A DNA stretch of 64,000 bases, taken from Iodobacter ciconiae. GTDB taxonomy: Bacteria > Pseudomonadota > Gammaproteobacteria > Burkholderiales > Chitinibacteraceae. The stretch is taken from the NCBI RefSeq assembly GCF_003952345.1, contig NZ_CP034433.1, positions 992,001 through 1,056,000 of the forward strand, read 5' to 3'. A program made the position numbers and the translations under genes. The notes beneath the pieces are model-generated. The model saw only the letters and a program-made list of their open reading frames with translations, was not told where the DNA came from and searched no databases. Below are positions 9,001 to 16,736 of this stretch, one piece after another (position 1 is the first letter of the stretch; each line of letters starts with the position of its first letter).

Positions 9001-10798
9001 GACCTTGCTAGAGAAAACTACGTATACCCATTATGAAATTATTATTGTTGATAATCAGAGTGTAAGTGCGGAGGCAAAAAATTATCTTGCGGAGCTTAGC
9101 GTTCTTGATAAAGAAAAAATCCGGGTGCTTTCCTACCCAGAGGCATTTAATTTCTCAGCAATCAATAATATGGCGGTGCAGGCTGCGCGTGGTGAGTATT
9201 TAGTACTACTTAATAATGATACGGCTATTTTGCAGGGCGATTGGCTGAGTGCATTGCTGCATCATGCTCAGCGCTCAGATGTGGGGATTGTCGGGGCGAA
9301 ATTACTATTTCCTAATGGCACTTTGCAGCACGCCGGCGTGCTTTTGGGGTTATGTGGTCCTGCCGGGCATCCTGCTATTGGCGCATCCCTCGCTGGATCG
9401 GGGTATATGCACCGTTTGCAGCTAGATCAAAACTATTCTGCGGTTACTGCTGCATGCCTGATGATTAGAAAGTCAGTTTATCAGCAGGTTAATGGCATGG
9501 ACGAGACCGAGTTTAAGGTTTCTTATAATGATATTGATCTTTGCCTGAAAGTTAGATCTTTGGGCCTGCTTATTGTCTGGACTCCTTACTCGGTGGTGAT
9601 GCATGAAGCCAATGTGAGTATTTCTCGGATAGATGTTGATCAGGTTGCAATGAAAGAAAAACGTTTGGAAGTTGAGAAAGAGGCGATGTATCGCAAGTGG
9701 TTGTCAGAGATTGGCAATGACCCAGCATATAATAAAAACTTAACCTTGAGTGGTAATGGTTTTGAGCTGGAGCATCGCACATTATTTTCTTGGCAGCCTT
9801 TAACTTGGAAGCCTTTACCTGTGGTGCTTTGCCATCCGGCTGACCGGACGGGGTGTGGCCAATATCGTATTTTGCAGCCCTTTGCTGCCTTGCTTGAGTC
9901 ACAGCTGCTTGAGGGGGCTGTAGCATTCGAGTTATTTCCTGCGTTTGAACTGGCTAAATTAGCACCTGATGTGATGGTTTATCAACGCCAAATTTCGGAA
10001 TCACAGCTGGCATTTTTGCGATTATCCAAGCTCTATTCACCATCATTTAAGGTGTATGAGCTGGATGATTATTTGCCAAATATTCCTTTGAAAAGTGCAC
10101 ATCGCGCGAACATGCCGAAAGACGTCGTGAAGTCTTTGCGCAAGGCGCTTACCTTTGTTGACCGTTTTGTGGTGTCGACAGATGAGCTGGCGAATGCTTA
10201 CCAAGGTATGCATTCACTGATGCATGTGGTGAATAATTATTTGCCTGTACCTATCTGGGGGGATCTGCATTCCGAACGTAATCAGGGTAAAAAGCCGCGC
10301 GTAGGCTGGGCTGGCGGGGCGAGCCACACCGGTGACCTAGAGCTGCTGGAGGGGGTGGTCAAGGCTCTGGCTGATGAGGTGGAGTGGGTGTTTTTTGGGA
10401 TGTGCCCAGATAAGCTGCGCCCCTTTGTGCATGAGTTTCATTCGGGCGTACCAATCGGGCTTTACTCGGCAAAATTAGCCAGCCTGAATTTGGATCTGGC
10501 TCTGGCACCTTTAGAGCAAAATATCTTTAATCAATGTAAAAGTAATTTGCGGTTGCTGGAGTACGGCGCTTGTGGTTTTCCTGTTGTTTGCACGGATATT
10601 GCGCCATACCGTAATAATTTGCCGGTTACCCGGGTGAGAAATAAGCATAAAGATTGGGTTGATGCGATACGTGAGCATTTATCTGACCCCGATGCTAATG
10701 CACAAAGTGGTGATGCATTAAAAGAGGCGGTACTAAAAGACTGGATGCTGCAAGGCATTAATCTGGATAAATGGCGGGCAGCATGGCTACCTGCTTAG
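3026..10798 (+). CDS. Giant multidomain glycosyltransferase/FkbM methyltransferase/TPR protein (2,590 aa)
   Basis: One uninterrupted frame with these modules in order (approximate residues). 1-270: GT8/nucleotide-diphospho-sugar-like domain with DADLYFY (D108xD110). 372-563: FkbM-type methyltransferase (YLFEPLP, LLYIDVQGVEYQAL). 572-672 and 892-978: TPR-like helical repeats. 993-1200: GT2 domain (ISVLVSTYKS). 1258-1460: degenerate GT2-like module. 1469-1700: RgpF-like region (IGKLHANQ). 1739-1960: second degenerate GT2-like module (VYFDDDFL, RFKPDFNVDLARS). 1972-2200: complete GT2 with SIIIPTKDQ, LVLLNNDTAI and the acceptor-side DIDLCLKV. 2266-2582: GT-B/GT4-like C-terminus (VGWAGGASHTGD, LRLLEYGACGFPVVCT). 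No signal peptide or membrane segment is evident, so it is probably cytoplasmic. It follows the sugar genes by 64 bases and sits directly upstream of flagellin, which suggests flagellin glycosylation. An O-antigen role is the main alternative. Confidence 0.85.
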   Translation: MKRFYCTYFDKNYLVKAVAMMTSLQRHSQTEVQIFAVCHDEISRVLLDTLQLPGVVTVPMHEIEQGDEALLAAKHSRQLVEYYWTCTPTIILRLLERNPSIPALTYLDADLYFYSDPELIFAEMGEASVLIHEHRFSPELEYLQPQAGRFNVGLLSFSQHDEALSVLKWWRARCNEWCFMHFEAGKMGDQLYLDQWPHLFPFVRILKHIGAGVAPWNHQQYVFDSPSSGVIVDELPLIFYHFHAFSRLDQGFYAAVKHPHYPVNQNVLQHVFVPYMEAIEAALLRVRSLSPAFNFGVNEKENTRLECVLVNQAPAAWGGLDWQVLRGEWQVAWPQIKLASPVSNEQAFCLAPGERLLDYIVRPDMASLIKQVYFVGCHYFEEREWFFSSFPCLEKIYLFEPLPQVYATLMQNFASDPRVRIFPFAISDKDGTATFNVTNNLQSSSLLDLKLHKDIFPYVEKANEVEVVVRSLDSVIREFDLPPPDLLYIDVQGVEYQALQGALELALPHAALVYTEASTIEMYAGAHTLTEVDELLSGLHFKLLGFQDMLGTRVHGDALFINQILLQKYAHPAVVKAHKANLLAQDLLIKGDFLVAEIALKEALGEGVMLAVTQENLGKLSLALGDQQQAVACFAKAQSISPHDRSLIIQWARWGGGQALDACQVFVNQHPGDTAFVDLASFYLNQKKNTPSSVAAQAVESLECAIDLPLFWQGAEWNKRLQRVFVLGAITRGEFSALRATFAANTHFDLFVADSAQFDALRIHFVSEASLSLHHSADDLNLLTERFPAPEFIYFSSAVDAAVALLGFDPARLQEVSLVAIADPAPSMSEGVKVMADYLHTQQFDWQLSLAGQEHLNLALFINQRVLAVQALQRAKARLLNIDAEVALLQGQKKQARDLLDEALELDPAYARTYANWGRYCELIDQQEAALESFVYAFGLDETDRTHALYLSQSLARLGYADEAQGVLNTFIQHFPCDDLVPRVVKKTAIKPRISVLVSTYKSAAFIAECLDDLLAQTVADQIEIIVIDANSPENEGEIVAAYQAKHKNIRYVRTPERIGIYPAWNLAIEMAEGEFLISASTNDRLRADSCERLMQELDADAQLALVYGDSYLTNIAHQQFGTAIIQAGQYWPPYSFELHLHNCMVGCHPMWRKRMHDEFGLFDESYIAIGDQDMWLRMAEKYPLKHIEFVTGLFWSSDESLSGNKEVAIPEVIRVQQLYQQRHAYRLRLKQGALNQADLDFYSQRLNEARRTLSVHLLILDEKGDLAAVARSINSITKQYYQGDLSLTIVSILPSVSNDGVNAIRHQQYTAHPWAEINKLVNNTESDCFGVLRAGDELAIHALLLMLDAFVSDEKLKLVYSNEDVLEKSGLHSAPRIYDHAHVLSTLQQGFASFALLNRQYFLLLQGFKQEGESAALHDYAQHVLAHGQGHVFSHLPDFLYHVHYLNHMAVDQLVGEEVSLVALQADLPRALLLVYIGCSERWSALSARFSRISLPFDLHIITTESIAAELSQRIQKEFPGAYCHIYGNHEQDMVPFLDVVKKLDLNRYEYIGKLHANQVASAEEKEQQGAIWDSLLPIVETGASFFEWLAANPNFGVVAAENNLLRAYFDGSGGEQASSASKIAACLGFELSELAYEYPMSGMFWCRSLVFKGLYRLAGGRFAADLYQSQLAPLLPLLAFERGLMTVAVGHQGPAHNPRAINFEYMQWLSQQQFTRAQAGLIDQHLAQRGEPSICVYIIDRTGDLGAVVKTIQSITDQLYRNIKIAIVSPLSQKDSGGIRWIRASQDHYRLALQDAEAHHFDWQGLLEAGDLLSENGLLLAVQQIVENSHWQLVYFDDDFLNKLSEPSDPRFKPDFNVDLARSIPYCDGFILFQPSILPSLNLSLFEFSEQIDLIFNTFDAFGSKAIGHITEVACHLQLTWGRALDNAQRQLAFAQVVESHLLRRQQLAGIEAGNIIGSLRLTYQHETQPLVSIIIPTKDQLPMLQRCIETLLEKTTYTHYEIIIVDNQSVSAEAKNYLAELSVLDKEKIRVLSYPEAFNFSAINNMAVQAARGEYLVLLNNDTAILQGDWLSALLHHAQRSDVGIVGAKLLFPNGTLQHAGVLLGLCGPAGHPAIGASLAGSGYMHRLQLDQNYSAVTAACLMIRKSVYQQVNGMDETEFKVSYNDIDLCLKVRSLGLLIVWTPYSVVMHEANVSISRIDVDQVAMKEKRLEVEKEAMYRKWLSEIGNDPAYNKNLTLSGNGFELEHRTLFSWQPLTWKPLPVVLCHPADRTGCGQYRILQPFAALLESQLLEGAVAFELFPAFELAKLAPDVMVYQRQISESQLAFLRLSKLYSPSFKVYELDDYLPNIPLKSAHRANMPKDVVKSLRKALTFVDRFVVSTDELANAYQGMHSLMHVVNNYLPVPIWGDLHSERNQGKKPRVGWAGGASHTGDLELLEGVVKALADEVEWVFFGMCPDKLRPFVHEFHSGVPIGLYSAKLASLNLDLALAPLEQNIFNQCKSNLRLLEYGACGFPVVCTDIAPYRNNLPVTRVRNKHKDWVDAIREHLSDPDANAQSGDALKEAVLKDWMLQGINLDKWRAAWLPA

Positions 10799-10835
10799 GT
10801 CTTTGGCTCAGGAAAAAAAGATTACAAATAGTCCT

Positions 10836-10861
10836 TAAGTTTGTCGGTGGCTTTCCGATAA
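10836..10861 (+). promoter_or_regulatory. Sigma-28 (FliA)-type promoter of flagellin
   Basis: TTAAG at 10835-10839 followed after about 14-15 bases by TCCGATAA at 10854-10861, a near match to the class 3 flagellar consensus TAAA-N15-GCCGATAA (7 of 8 in the -10). It lies 70 bases upstream of the flagellin start, a usual distance, and no sigma-70 -10 box competes with it. The AAGGGGT Shine-Dalgarno stretch at 10918-10925 precedes the ATG. Confidence 0.75.
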
Positions 10862-10931
10862 AGCATACAAGGGCTTACTTATATGCCTGAAACATTAAGC
10901 ATCGATTCCAGGACAAGCAAGGGGTAGCATC

Positions 10932-12563
10932 ATGTCTCAAGTCATTAACACCAACGTACCATCACTCAATGCGCAGCGTAATTTAAATACCTCGCAAATG
11001 AGCTTAACCAACTCTCTGCAACGCTTGTCCTCGGGTTTGCGCATTAATAGTGCCAAGGATGATGCGGCAGGTCTGGCGATTTCCGAGCGTTTTACTTCCC
11101 AGATCAAAGGGATGGATCAAGCCAAGCGTAATGCCAATGATGGCGTGTCGCTTGCGCAAACGGGTGAAGGCGCTTTAGGTCAGATGGGTGATATTTTACA
11201 GCGTGTACGTGAATTGGCCGTTCAATCTGCCAATGCCACCAACACATCAAATGACCGTCTGGCGATCAACTCCGAAGTGACGCAGCTTGTATCGGAGCTG
11301 GACCGTTTTGCAACATCGACCGAGTTTAACGGTCAGAAATTGTTTGATGGTAGCTTTACCGCTGCAACTTACCAGGTTGGTGCCAATACCAATCAGACTA
11401 TCACGGCCAATACTGCCAATCTGCGTACCAATCAATATGGTACTTATCAGATGGGGGTGGGTAACGGCACGGGTAGTTTAGCGACAACTAATTCTGTTTC
11501 AGGCTCTACCACCGTGACAGCAGGAGCCACCGGTACTGTGAACGTGAACGGTGCGGCGGTGACTTCATCAGGCACTTTCAGTATTAATGGAACAAATATT
11601 TCTGTTTCCGGTACGGATATGGCAAAAGATATTGCCAATAAGATTAATGCTGCAGGTACGGGTGTTACTGCCACAGCGCGGACAGAAGTGAATCTGGGCC
11701 TGGCTTCAGGTACCTACAGCTTAACTGCGGCATCGAAGAGCAGTACATTTGAATCCGTATCATTTAACGTGAATGATTTGGACAATAATGGCAAAATTGA
11801 AGCGGATGAATACTCGCAGGCAATCCAGGCCTTTAATGCCAAGTCTTCCAAAACAGGTATTTCTGCTGAGCTGGCGACTTTCCAGGACTCCACTCAAACT
11901 ACGCAATACGCATTGAAACTCACGGCCGCAGATGGCTCTAATATTGCTCTAAGTAATGACCCGAGTAATGTCAGCGGTTTTGGTGGTGGTGTAACCAAAT
12001 GGGATATGGATACAGTCAACTCAAGTGGCGCGATCCAGTTTATGTCTAGCGGCCAGGCGGGTGCGATTTCTACATCGGCAGCGGGTTCGGGTGTGGTTAC
12101 TTTTGGTGGTCAGATCGTTCTGAACTCCACAAATTCCTACTCAGTTACAACGAGTGGCGCGGGTTTTGCTTCTGGTGTACTTGCGGTGGGTGGCTCTTCT
12201 ACAACGACAACACTCACTAGTGGTGCGGCGTATGCCTCCTCACTGAAAACCGTTGAAAAACTCGATATTTCAACCGTTGAAGGCTCCAACCAGGCTCTAC
12301 GCGTTGTCGATGACGCTTTGTCGACAGTAAATGATCAACGTGCTAAGTTTGGTGCACTACAGAGCCGCTTCACTGCTACGATTAATAACCTGGCCACAAC
12401 GTCAGAAAACATGAGTGCAGCGCGTAGCCGGATCAGAGATGCAGACTTCGCAAGCGAAACAGCTGCTCTGACCAGGGCTCAGGTCTTGCAACAAGCGGGT
12501 ACAGCAATGTTAGGCCAGGCCAATGCATTGCCAAATCAAGTATTAAGCTTGCTTCGCGGATAA
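10932..12563 (+). CDS. fliC: Flagellin
   Basis: The filament subunit, 543 residues, exported by the flagellar type III apparatus without a signal peptide. The conserved D0/D1 N-terminus ([18 protein letters not shown], then [19 protein letters not shown]) spans about residues 1-165. The matching C-terminal half ([20 protein letters not shown] to the terminal LLRG) spans about 455-543. Between them is a Ser/Thr/Gly-rich variable region of nearly 290 residues with no cysteine, a plausible O-glycosylation surface given the upstream glycosyltransferase. Inside this region, residues 282-293 read [12 protein letters not shown], a textbook EF-hand calcium-binding loop, which is unusual for flagellin. 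It is transcribed from the sigma-28 site upstream and followed by a hairpin, so it is probably mainly monocistronic. Confidence 0.97.
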   Translation: MSQVINTNVPSLNAQRNLNTSQMSLTNSLQRLSSGLRINSAKDDAAGLAISERFTSQIKGMDQAKRNANDGVSLAQTGEGALGQMGDILQRVRELAVQSANATNTSNDRLAINSEVTQLVSELDRFATSTEFNGQKLFDGSFTAATYQVGANTNQTITANTANLRTNQYGTYQMGVGNGTGSLATTNSVSGSTTVTAGATGTVNVNGAAVTSSGTFSINGTNISVSGTDMAKDIANKINAAGTGVTATARTEVNLGLASGTYSLTAASKSSTFESVSFNVNDLDNNGKIEADEYSQAIQAFNAKSSKTGISAELATFQDSTQTTQYALKLTAADGSNIALSNDPSNVSGFGGGVTKWDMDTVNSSGAIQFMSSGQAGAISTSAAGSGVVTFGGQIVLNSTNSYSVTTSGAGFASGVLAVGGSSTTTTLTSGAAYASSLKTVEKLDISTVEGSNQALRVVDDALSTVNDQRAKFGALQSRFTATINNLATTSENMSAARSRIRDADFASETAALTRAQVLQQAGTAMLGQANALPNQVLSLLRG

Positions 12564-12570
12564 GATCTAG

Positions 12571-12620
12571 TTTGACATGAAGTGTCAAAGCCCTGACAAA
12601 CTTGTGTTGTCAGGGCGTTT
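12571..12620 (+). terminator. Tandem hairpins after flagellin
   Basis: A 7-bp stem (TTTGACA 12571-12577 with TGTCAAA 12583-12589) is followed at once by a 9-bp stem (GCCCTGACA 12590-12598 with TGTCAGGGC 12608-12616) and a short GTTT. The T-run is weak, so it may act as partial termination or as 3'-end protection of the abundant flagellin mRNA, with some read-through into flaG. Confidence 0.6.
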
Positions 12621-12637
12621 CTACAGGAAGGTGTATC

Positions 12638-13021
12638 ATGGATATTCAATCTACATCGTCGCTTGTACCGCCTGTTGCGACAAAAAGTGTTAATGAGCGC
12701 TTTCATGATGCGCCCCCGAGCGATCTGGCCAAGATTGCGAGTGCGGAGCCTGTGAAGGTTAGTCCTGATGCTGTGCAGGCATTGAAGCCTGTTGCAGATA
12801 GCAAAGATGTTAAGCAGGCCGTTGAGAAGTTAAATCAGGCGGTACAGGGGTTTTCGAATTCTTTGCAGTTTTCTGTTGAGGAAGAGACGAAACTGCCTAT
12901 TGTGAAACTGATTGATACCAAAACAAAAGAAGTGATTCGGCAATTTCCAAGTGAAGAAGCGATTTCAATTGCGAAAGCAATCGATCGTTTTCAGGGATTA
13001 TTGATTAAAGATCGCGCGTAA
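12638..13021 (+). CDS. flaG: Flagellar protein FlaG
   Basis: A 127-residue FlaG-family protein, whose members influence filament length and sit between flagellin and the cap gene. The conserved C-terminal part is visible: LQFSVEEETKLPIVKLIDTK, then EVIRQFPSEEAI. A longer frame starts at 12602, inside the terminator hairpin, but the ATG at 12638 follows AGGAAGGTG at the right distance and is chosen. The N-terminal half is low-complexity and poorly conserved, as usual for the family. Confidence 0.9.
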   Translation: MDIQSTSSLVPPVATKSVNERFHDAPPSDLAKIASAEPVKVSPDAVQALKPVADSKDVKQAVEKLNQAVQGFSNSLQFSVEEETKLPIVKLIDTKTKEVIRQFPSEEAISIAKAIDRFQGLLIKDRA

Positions 13022-13033
13022 TTATGCCGATAC
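13006..13033 (+). promoter_or_regulatory. Candidate sigma-28 promoter of fliD
   Basis: TAAA at 13006-13009 and GCCGATAC at 13026-13033 (7 of 8 matches to the FliA -10) are separated by 16 bases, one more than consensus. It overlaps the end of flaG and lies 33 bases before the fliD start. Confidence 0.45.
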
Positions 13034-13065
13034 GTTGAATAGATAGATTAATTAGTGAGGGTATC

Positions 13066-15492
13066 ATGGCTTCTATTGCTTCTTTAGGCTCGGGTTCAGG
13101 AATGGACCTTAATGGCCTGATTGAAAAGCTGATGACGGCTGAAAAAGCACCATTGCAAAATTTGCTGCTTAAAGAAGCTTCGTATCAAGCCAAGATATCT
13201 GCTTATGGATCGGTTAAAAGTGCGTTGGCTGCTTTTCAGACCTCCTTGAAAGGCTTGTCCAGTGTGCAAACCTTTAGAAGCACTACTGCCTCACTTGCTG
13301 ACGCTTCCATTGCAACCGTGAATTCAAACAGCCTTGCCCAGCCGGGATCTTACAGCCTTGAGGTTTCTCAATTAGCCCAGAATCAGAAACTGACGTCCAA
13401 TGCTTTTAGCAGCATTAATACTGGTTTGGGTACGGGGACACTGACTTTACAGTTTGGCACGGTAGATGGACATGGCACTGATGCAACGGGAGATGACACC
13501 TTTAGTGTTAATGCTAAAAAAGCGGCTTTTTCAATTGATATCACGGATAAAAACAATAGTTTAGCCGGTGTTCGTGATGCAATTAATTCAGCAAATAAAG
13601 GCGTCAGTGCCAGTATTTTGAATGATGGCACAGGTAGCCGTTTAGTATTAACAAGTAAAGATTCGGGTGCTGAAAATTCAATTAAATTAACAGTTACAGA
13701 TTCAGACGGAAATAGTACAGATACGGCAGGATTATCCGTTTTGGCCTATGATCCTGCCGGGGCACGTAATTTAATTGAAACGCAGTCTGCAAAAGATGCA
13801 AAGTTTAAAATTGACGGAATTAACGTCAGTAAACCCACCAATTCGGTATCGGATGCAATTCAGGGTTTAACTATAAATCTCACTAAAGTGTCGCCCCCAA
13901 CCAGTACTGGGGCTACTACTTTAGCGCCAACAACTATTACAATTGGTGCGGATTTATCAGGTCTTAAAGATTCTATTAAAGGTTTTATTAAAGCTTATAA
14001 CGAGTTAAATAAAACGCTTAAGGATGTATCCAGTTATACACCGGGCAATGCCACAACTTCTGCAAAAGCAGCACCATTAAATGGTGATTCAGCTATTCGT
14101 GCAATACAGAACCAAATGCGCTCTGTTGTGAATGAAATGCAGGGCGAAGGGAGTTATTTTAAATCGTTAAGTGATATTGGTGTGTCATTCTCGGGTTATC
14201 AAACAGATGCGAAAGGCACTATTGTTGGGGGCGCAACGCCCAAGGGTGATTTGTCGCTTAATGAAGCTAAATTACAAGCTGCTATTTCCAATCACCCTGG
14301 TGATGTAGCCAATTTGTTTACTGTAAATGGGGTGGCCAGTAGTAATCAAATTACTTTTTTATCGGGGTCTTTGGCAACGCGATCAGGTAAATATGCCATC
14401 GAGATTACAAAGCCTGCAACGCAGGCTAAATATAGTGGCTCTACACTGCCTTTTTTTAAAATTGATACAAGTAATGCTACCAAAAATATTACTTTAGGTG
14501 GGGTAAGTGCGAGCCTGACGCTGGATCATAACGATTACACTACGGAGAGCCTGGCGACTCAGATTAAGTTAAAAATTGAAGCAGATTCCACTTTATTTAC
14601 ATCAGGTAGTGATACGGTGAAAGTGGAATACAATAAGCTGAATAAGAATTTTGATATTAGTCGTGAAAGAGTGGCTGCGGGCACGCCGCCAACAACACAA
14701 AAAGATTCAATGGCTTTAACTATTGGGTCTGCTCCTAAGCCAATTACCATTGATGATAATAACAAGACACTTATGGTTTCTGTTGATGGCGTAAATAGCC
14801 AGTCGATTACCCTGTCAAAAGGCAGTTACGCTACGATGGCTGATTTGGCTGCAGAAATGCAATCTAAAATTAATAGCGATGACTCTTTAGTTCGGGGAGG
14901 AAAGACCGTCGGAGTTGCATTTAATGAGGCAACAAGTCAATTCGATCTGTCTTCAGGCCTTTATGGCAGCGCTTCAAAAATTAAAATTACCGGAGTCGGT
15001 GATGCTGCAACGAGCACAGCGGCAGCTACTTTAGGGCTTGTTGTTGGGGGGTACTCTGATACACCCGGCCCAACTGTTGGATATACCTATGCCGCAGGTG
15101 TTGATGTAGAAGGGCTGGTTGGTGGTGAAAAAGCGAAAGGCACAGGGCAGTCTTTAACGGGTACTGGGGCGAGTGAAGGGTTGAGTCTTATTGTAACTGC
15201 GAGTACAGCAGGGGATTATGGCTCGGTGTCATTTAATCGTGGCGTTGCTTTTGCTCTGGATAAGTTGTTGGATGGAATGGTCAGGGATCGTACCGGCCTG
15301 GTTGCCAAGCAAACAGATGGCGTAAATGCAAGCATTGCTCAGCTTGGGGCAAAGCGCGTACGTATGAATCGTCAGTATGATGCAACCGAAGCCATGTATC
15401 GCAAGCAATTTACTGCTATGGATATTGCTATTGCCACCATGCGAAATACGAGTAACAACTTAACGTCTCAGCTTGCTAATCTGCCAAAATAA
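13066..15492 (+). CDS. fliD: Flagellar filament cap protein FliD (HAP2), enlarged form
   Basis: The cap that folds and inserts flagellin at the filament tip. The FliD N-terminal signature (SIASLGSGSGMDLNGLIEKL) opens the protein and a FliD C-terminal coiled region closes it (LDKLLDGMVRDRTGLVAKQT, then MYRKQFTAMDIAIATM). At 808 residues it is well above the usual 450-680. The excess lies mainly between about residues 430 and 690, where two copies of a 50-residue module can be aligned (about 480-530 and 575-628; compare YTTESLATQIKLKIEADS with YATMADLAAEMQSKINSD). The ATG at 13066 follows GTGAGGG. It is followed by its export partners fliS and a fliT-like gene. Confidence 0.95.
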   Translation: MASIASLGSGSGMDLNGLIEKLMTAEKAPLQNLLLKEASYQAKISAYGSVKSALAAFQTSLKGLSSVQTFRSTTASLADASIATVNSNSLAQPGSYSLEVSQLAQNQKLTSNAFSSINTGLGTGTLTLQFGTVDGHGTDATGDDTFSVNAKKAAFSIDITDKNNSLAGVRDAINSANKGVSASILNDGTGSRLVLTSKDSGAENSIKLTVTDSDGNSTDTAGLSVLAYDPAGARNLIETQSAKDAKFKIDGINVSKPTNSVSDAIQGLTINLTKVSPPTSTGATTLAPTTITIGADLSGLKDSIKGFIKAYNELNKTLKDVSSYTPGNATTSAKAAPLNGDSAIRAIQNQMRSVVNEMQGEGSYFKSLSDIGVSFSGYQTDAKGTIVGGATPKGDLSLNEAKLQAAISNHPGDVANLFTVNGVASSNQITFLSGSLATRSGKYAIEITKPATQAKYSGSTLPFFKIDTSNATKNITLGGVSASLTLDHNDYTTESLATQIKLKIEADSTLFTSGSDTVKVEYNKLNKNFDISRERVAAGTPPTTQKDSMALTIGSAPKPITIDDNNKTLMVSVDGVNSQSITLSKGSYATMADLAAEMQSKINSDDSLVRGGKTVGVAFNEATSQFDLSSGLYGSASKIKITGVGDAATSTAAATLGLVVGGYSDTPGPTVGYTYAAGVDVEGLVGGEKAKGTGQSLTGTGASEGLSLIVTASTAGDYGSVSFNRGVAFALDKLLDGMVRDRTGLVAKQTDGVNASIAQLGAKRVRMNRQYDATEAMYRKQFTAMDIAIATMRNTSNNLTSQLANLPK

Positions 15493-15540
15493 ATTGAATT
15501 AATTGCGGTGTTTATTGAAATATTTTAGAGAGTCATTCCT

Positions 15541-16002
15541 ATGAGTGCTGTCAAAAAAGCGCTTTCTGCTTACGGACAAACGAGTCTGGATACCGTGGTT
15601 GAATCTGCCAGCCCGCATCAGTTGATTGTCTTGCTTTTTGAGGGGGCAATTAAAGCGATTCAGCTAGGTAAGATTTATATGCAGCAGGGCCTTATTGCGC
15701 AAAAAGGTGCTGCTATTTCCAAGGCGATTGCGATAATTGAAGATGGTTTACGTTTGGCCTTAGACAAAGAAAATGGCGGAGAGTTAGCAGAAAACCTGGA
15801 TGCTTTATACGATTATATTAGCTTTGAATTACTGCAAGCGAATATCAATAATACACCAGAGCGGTTGGATGAGATGCTGGGTTTACTTGATCAGTTAAAA
15901 GATGCTTGGTTGTCTATTGGGTTTAGTAAAGTAGAATCAGTCATGTCGGCCCCTGAGCGGGATGAACAAGACCGGAGTATTTTAAGTTATGGGCGTATCT
16001 GA
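15541..16002 (+). CDS. fliS: Flagellin export chaperone FliS
   Basis: A helical cytosolic chaperone that binds the flagellin C-terminus and prevents early polymerisation. Family features are the start MSAVKKALSAYGQTSLDTVVESASPHQLIVLLFEGAI and the later LYDYISFELLQANINN; the 153-residue length is slightly above the common 125-140 because of a charged tail. The ATG is preceded by AGAGAG. Its last 14 bases overlap the fliT-like gene, which indicates translational coupling. Confidence 0.95.
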   Translation: MSAVKKALSAYGQTSLDTVVESASPHQLIVLLFEGAIKAIQLGKIYMQQGLIAQKGAAISKAIAIIEDGLRLALDKENGGELAENLDALYDYISFELLQANINNTPERLDEMLGLLDQLKDAWLSIGFSKVESVMSAPERDEQDRSILSYGRI

Positions 16003-16306
16003 TTTTTCTGTATATACAGATTTAAAAGCATGTACGATAAAAATGCTGTCTGCTGCCAAAGCAGAAGATTGGGATAATATGTTGTTGCAATCGCAGTTTT
16101 TTGCAGAATTAAGTTCGAATTTGCCTATGATTCAATGGAGCACGTTAACGAGTTTGGAGCAGCAGCAGCTTGCCGAGCTTTTACAAGAATGTAATCAAAA
16201 CGTGCAGGAGTTGGAACAAAGGGCGATCAGCCAACGTGGGGAGTTGGCTGCACTTTTGCAAAATATGTATAACACCGGAAAACTACAACGCGCGTATGAC
16301 GTCTAA
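15989..16306 (+). CDS. FliT-like flagellar chaperone
   Basis: A 105-residue, helix-rich cytosolic protein with no recognisable motif beyond weak FliT resemblance. The call rests mainly on position: it overlaps the end of fliS by 14 bases and follows fliD, exactly where FliT, the FliD chaperone, is normally encoded. It has the expected size, leucine/glutamine-rich helices (LAELLQECNQNVQELEQRA) and a C-terminal NMYNTGKLQRAYDV typical of small flagellar chaperones. It starts within fliS with no separate ribosome site, so it would depend on coupling. Confidence 0.65.
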   Translation: MGVSDFSVYTDLKACTIKMLSAAKAEDWDNMLLQSQFFAELSSNLPMIQWSTLTSLEQQQLAELLQECNQNVQELEQRAISQRGELAALLQNMYNTGKLQRAYDV

Positions 16307-16341
16307 TAACGGCCTGCCAGCTCCGGCGGGGGGATCGTCTA

Positions 16342-16734
16342 ATGAATGGCATTGTCATTACTTGGATTCAATTGCTTTATATTAGCCTCGTATTGATTTT
16401 ATTTTATGTGGCTGAACTGCTTTTATTTATGCGCAAAGCCTCCGTGCATAGAGAGGTGAGTCCTGATTCTTTTGAGGTGGATGCACTTCGAAAGGAAATT
16501 GCCCAGCTCCGGTTTGAAATGGATGCCCTTAAGTTACGTCTTGTTGCAACGCAAGCGGAGTGGAGTCAGCCTGCTGAGGTTGTTTTAGAGTCCAGTCAGG
16601 AGAGCCCCTATAGTCACGCCATTCGCTTGGCTAAATTGGGCGCCGATTCAAATAGTGTTGCGCATCAATGCGGCATATCGCGTGGCGAGGCAGATTTAAT
16701 TGTTGCCCTCTACCGATCCAGCACACAAAGATAA
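16342..16734 (+). CDS. DUF2802 membrane-anchored protein
   Basis: A 130-residue protein with one N-terminal membrane segment (about residues 6-29, WIQLLYISLVLILFYVAELL), a charged coiled-coil-like stretch (about 44-73) and a C-terminal DUF2802 helix-turn-helix-like module (YSHAIRLAKLGADSNSVA, CGISRGEADLIVALY). DUF2802 genes are common in flagellar loci of beta- and gammaproteobacteria, but the function is not established. A GGGGGGAT stretch precedes the ATG. It ends 2 bases before fliK and so is likely in the same transcript. Confidence 0.8.
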   Translation: MNGIVITWIQLLYISLVLILFYVAELLLFMRKASVHREVSPDSFEVDALRKEIAQLRFEMDALKLRLVATQAEWSQPAEVVLESSQESPYSHAIRLAKLGADSNSVAHQCGISRGEADLIVALYRSSTQR

Positions 16735-16736
16735 TC

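Noticed and set aside
9570..9926. A 118-residue minus-strand frame opposite the giant glycosyltransferase
   Set aside because: It lies wholly opposite conserved GT2 codons and has no family resemblance; a shadow frame.
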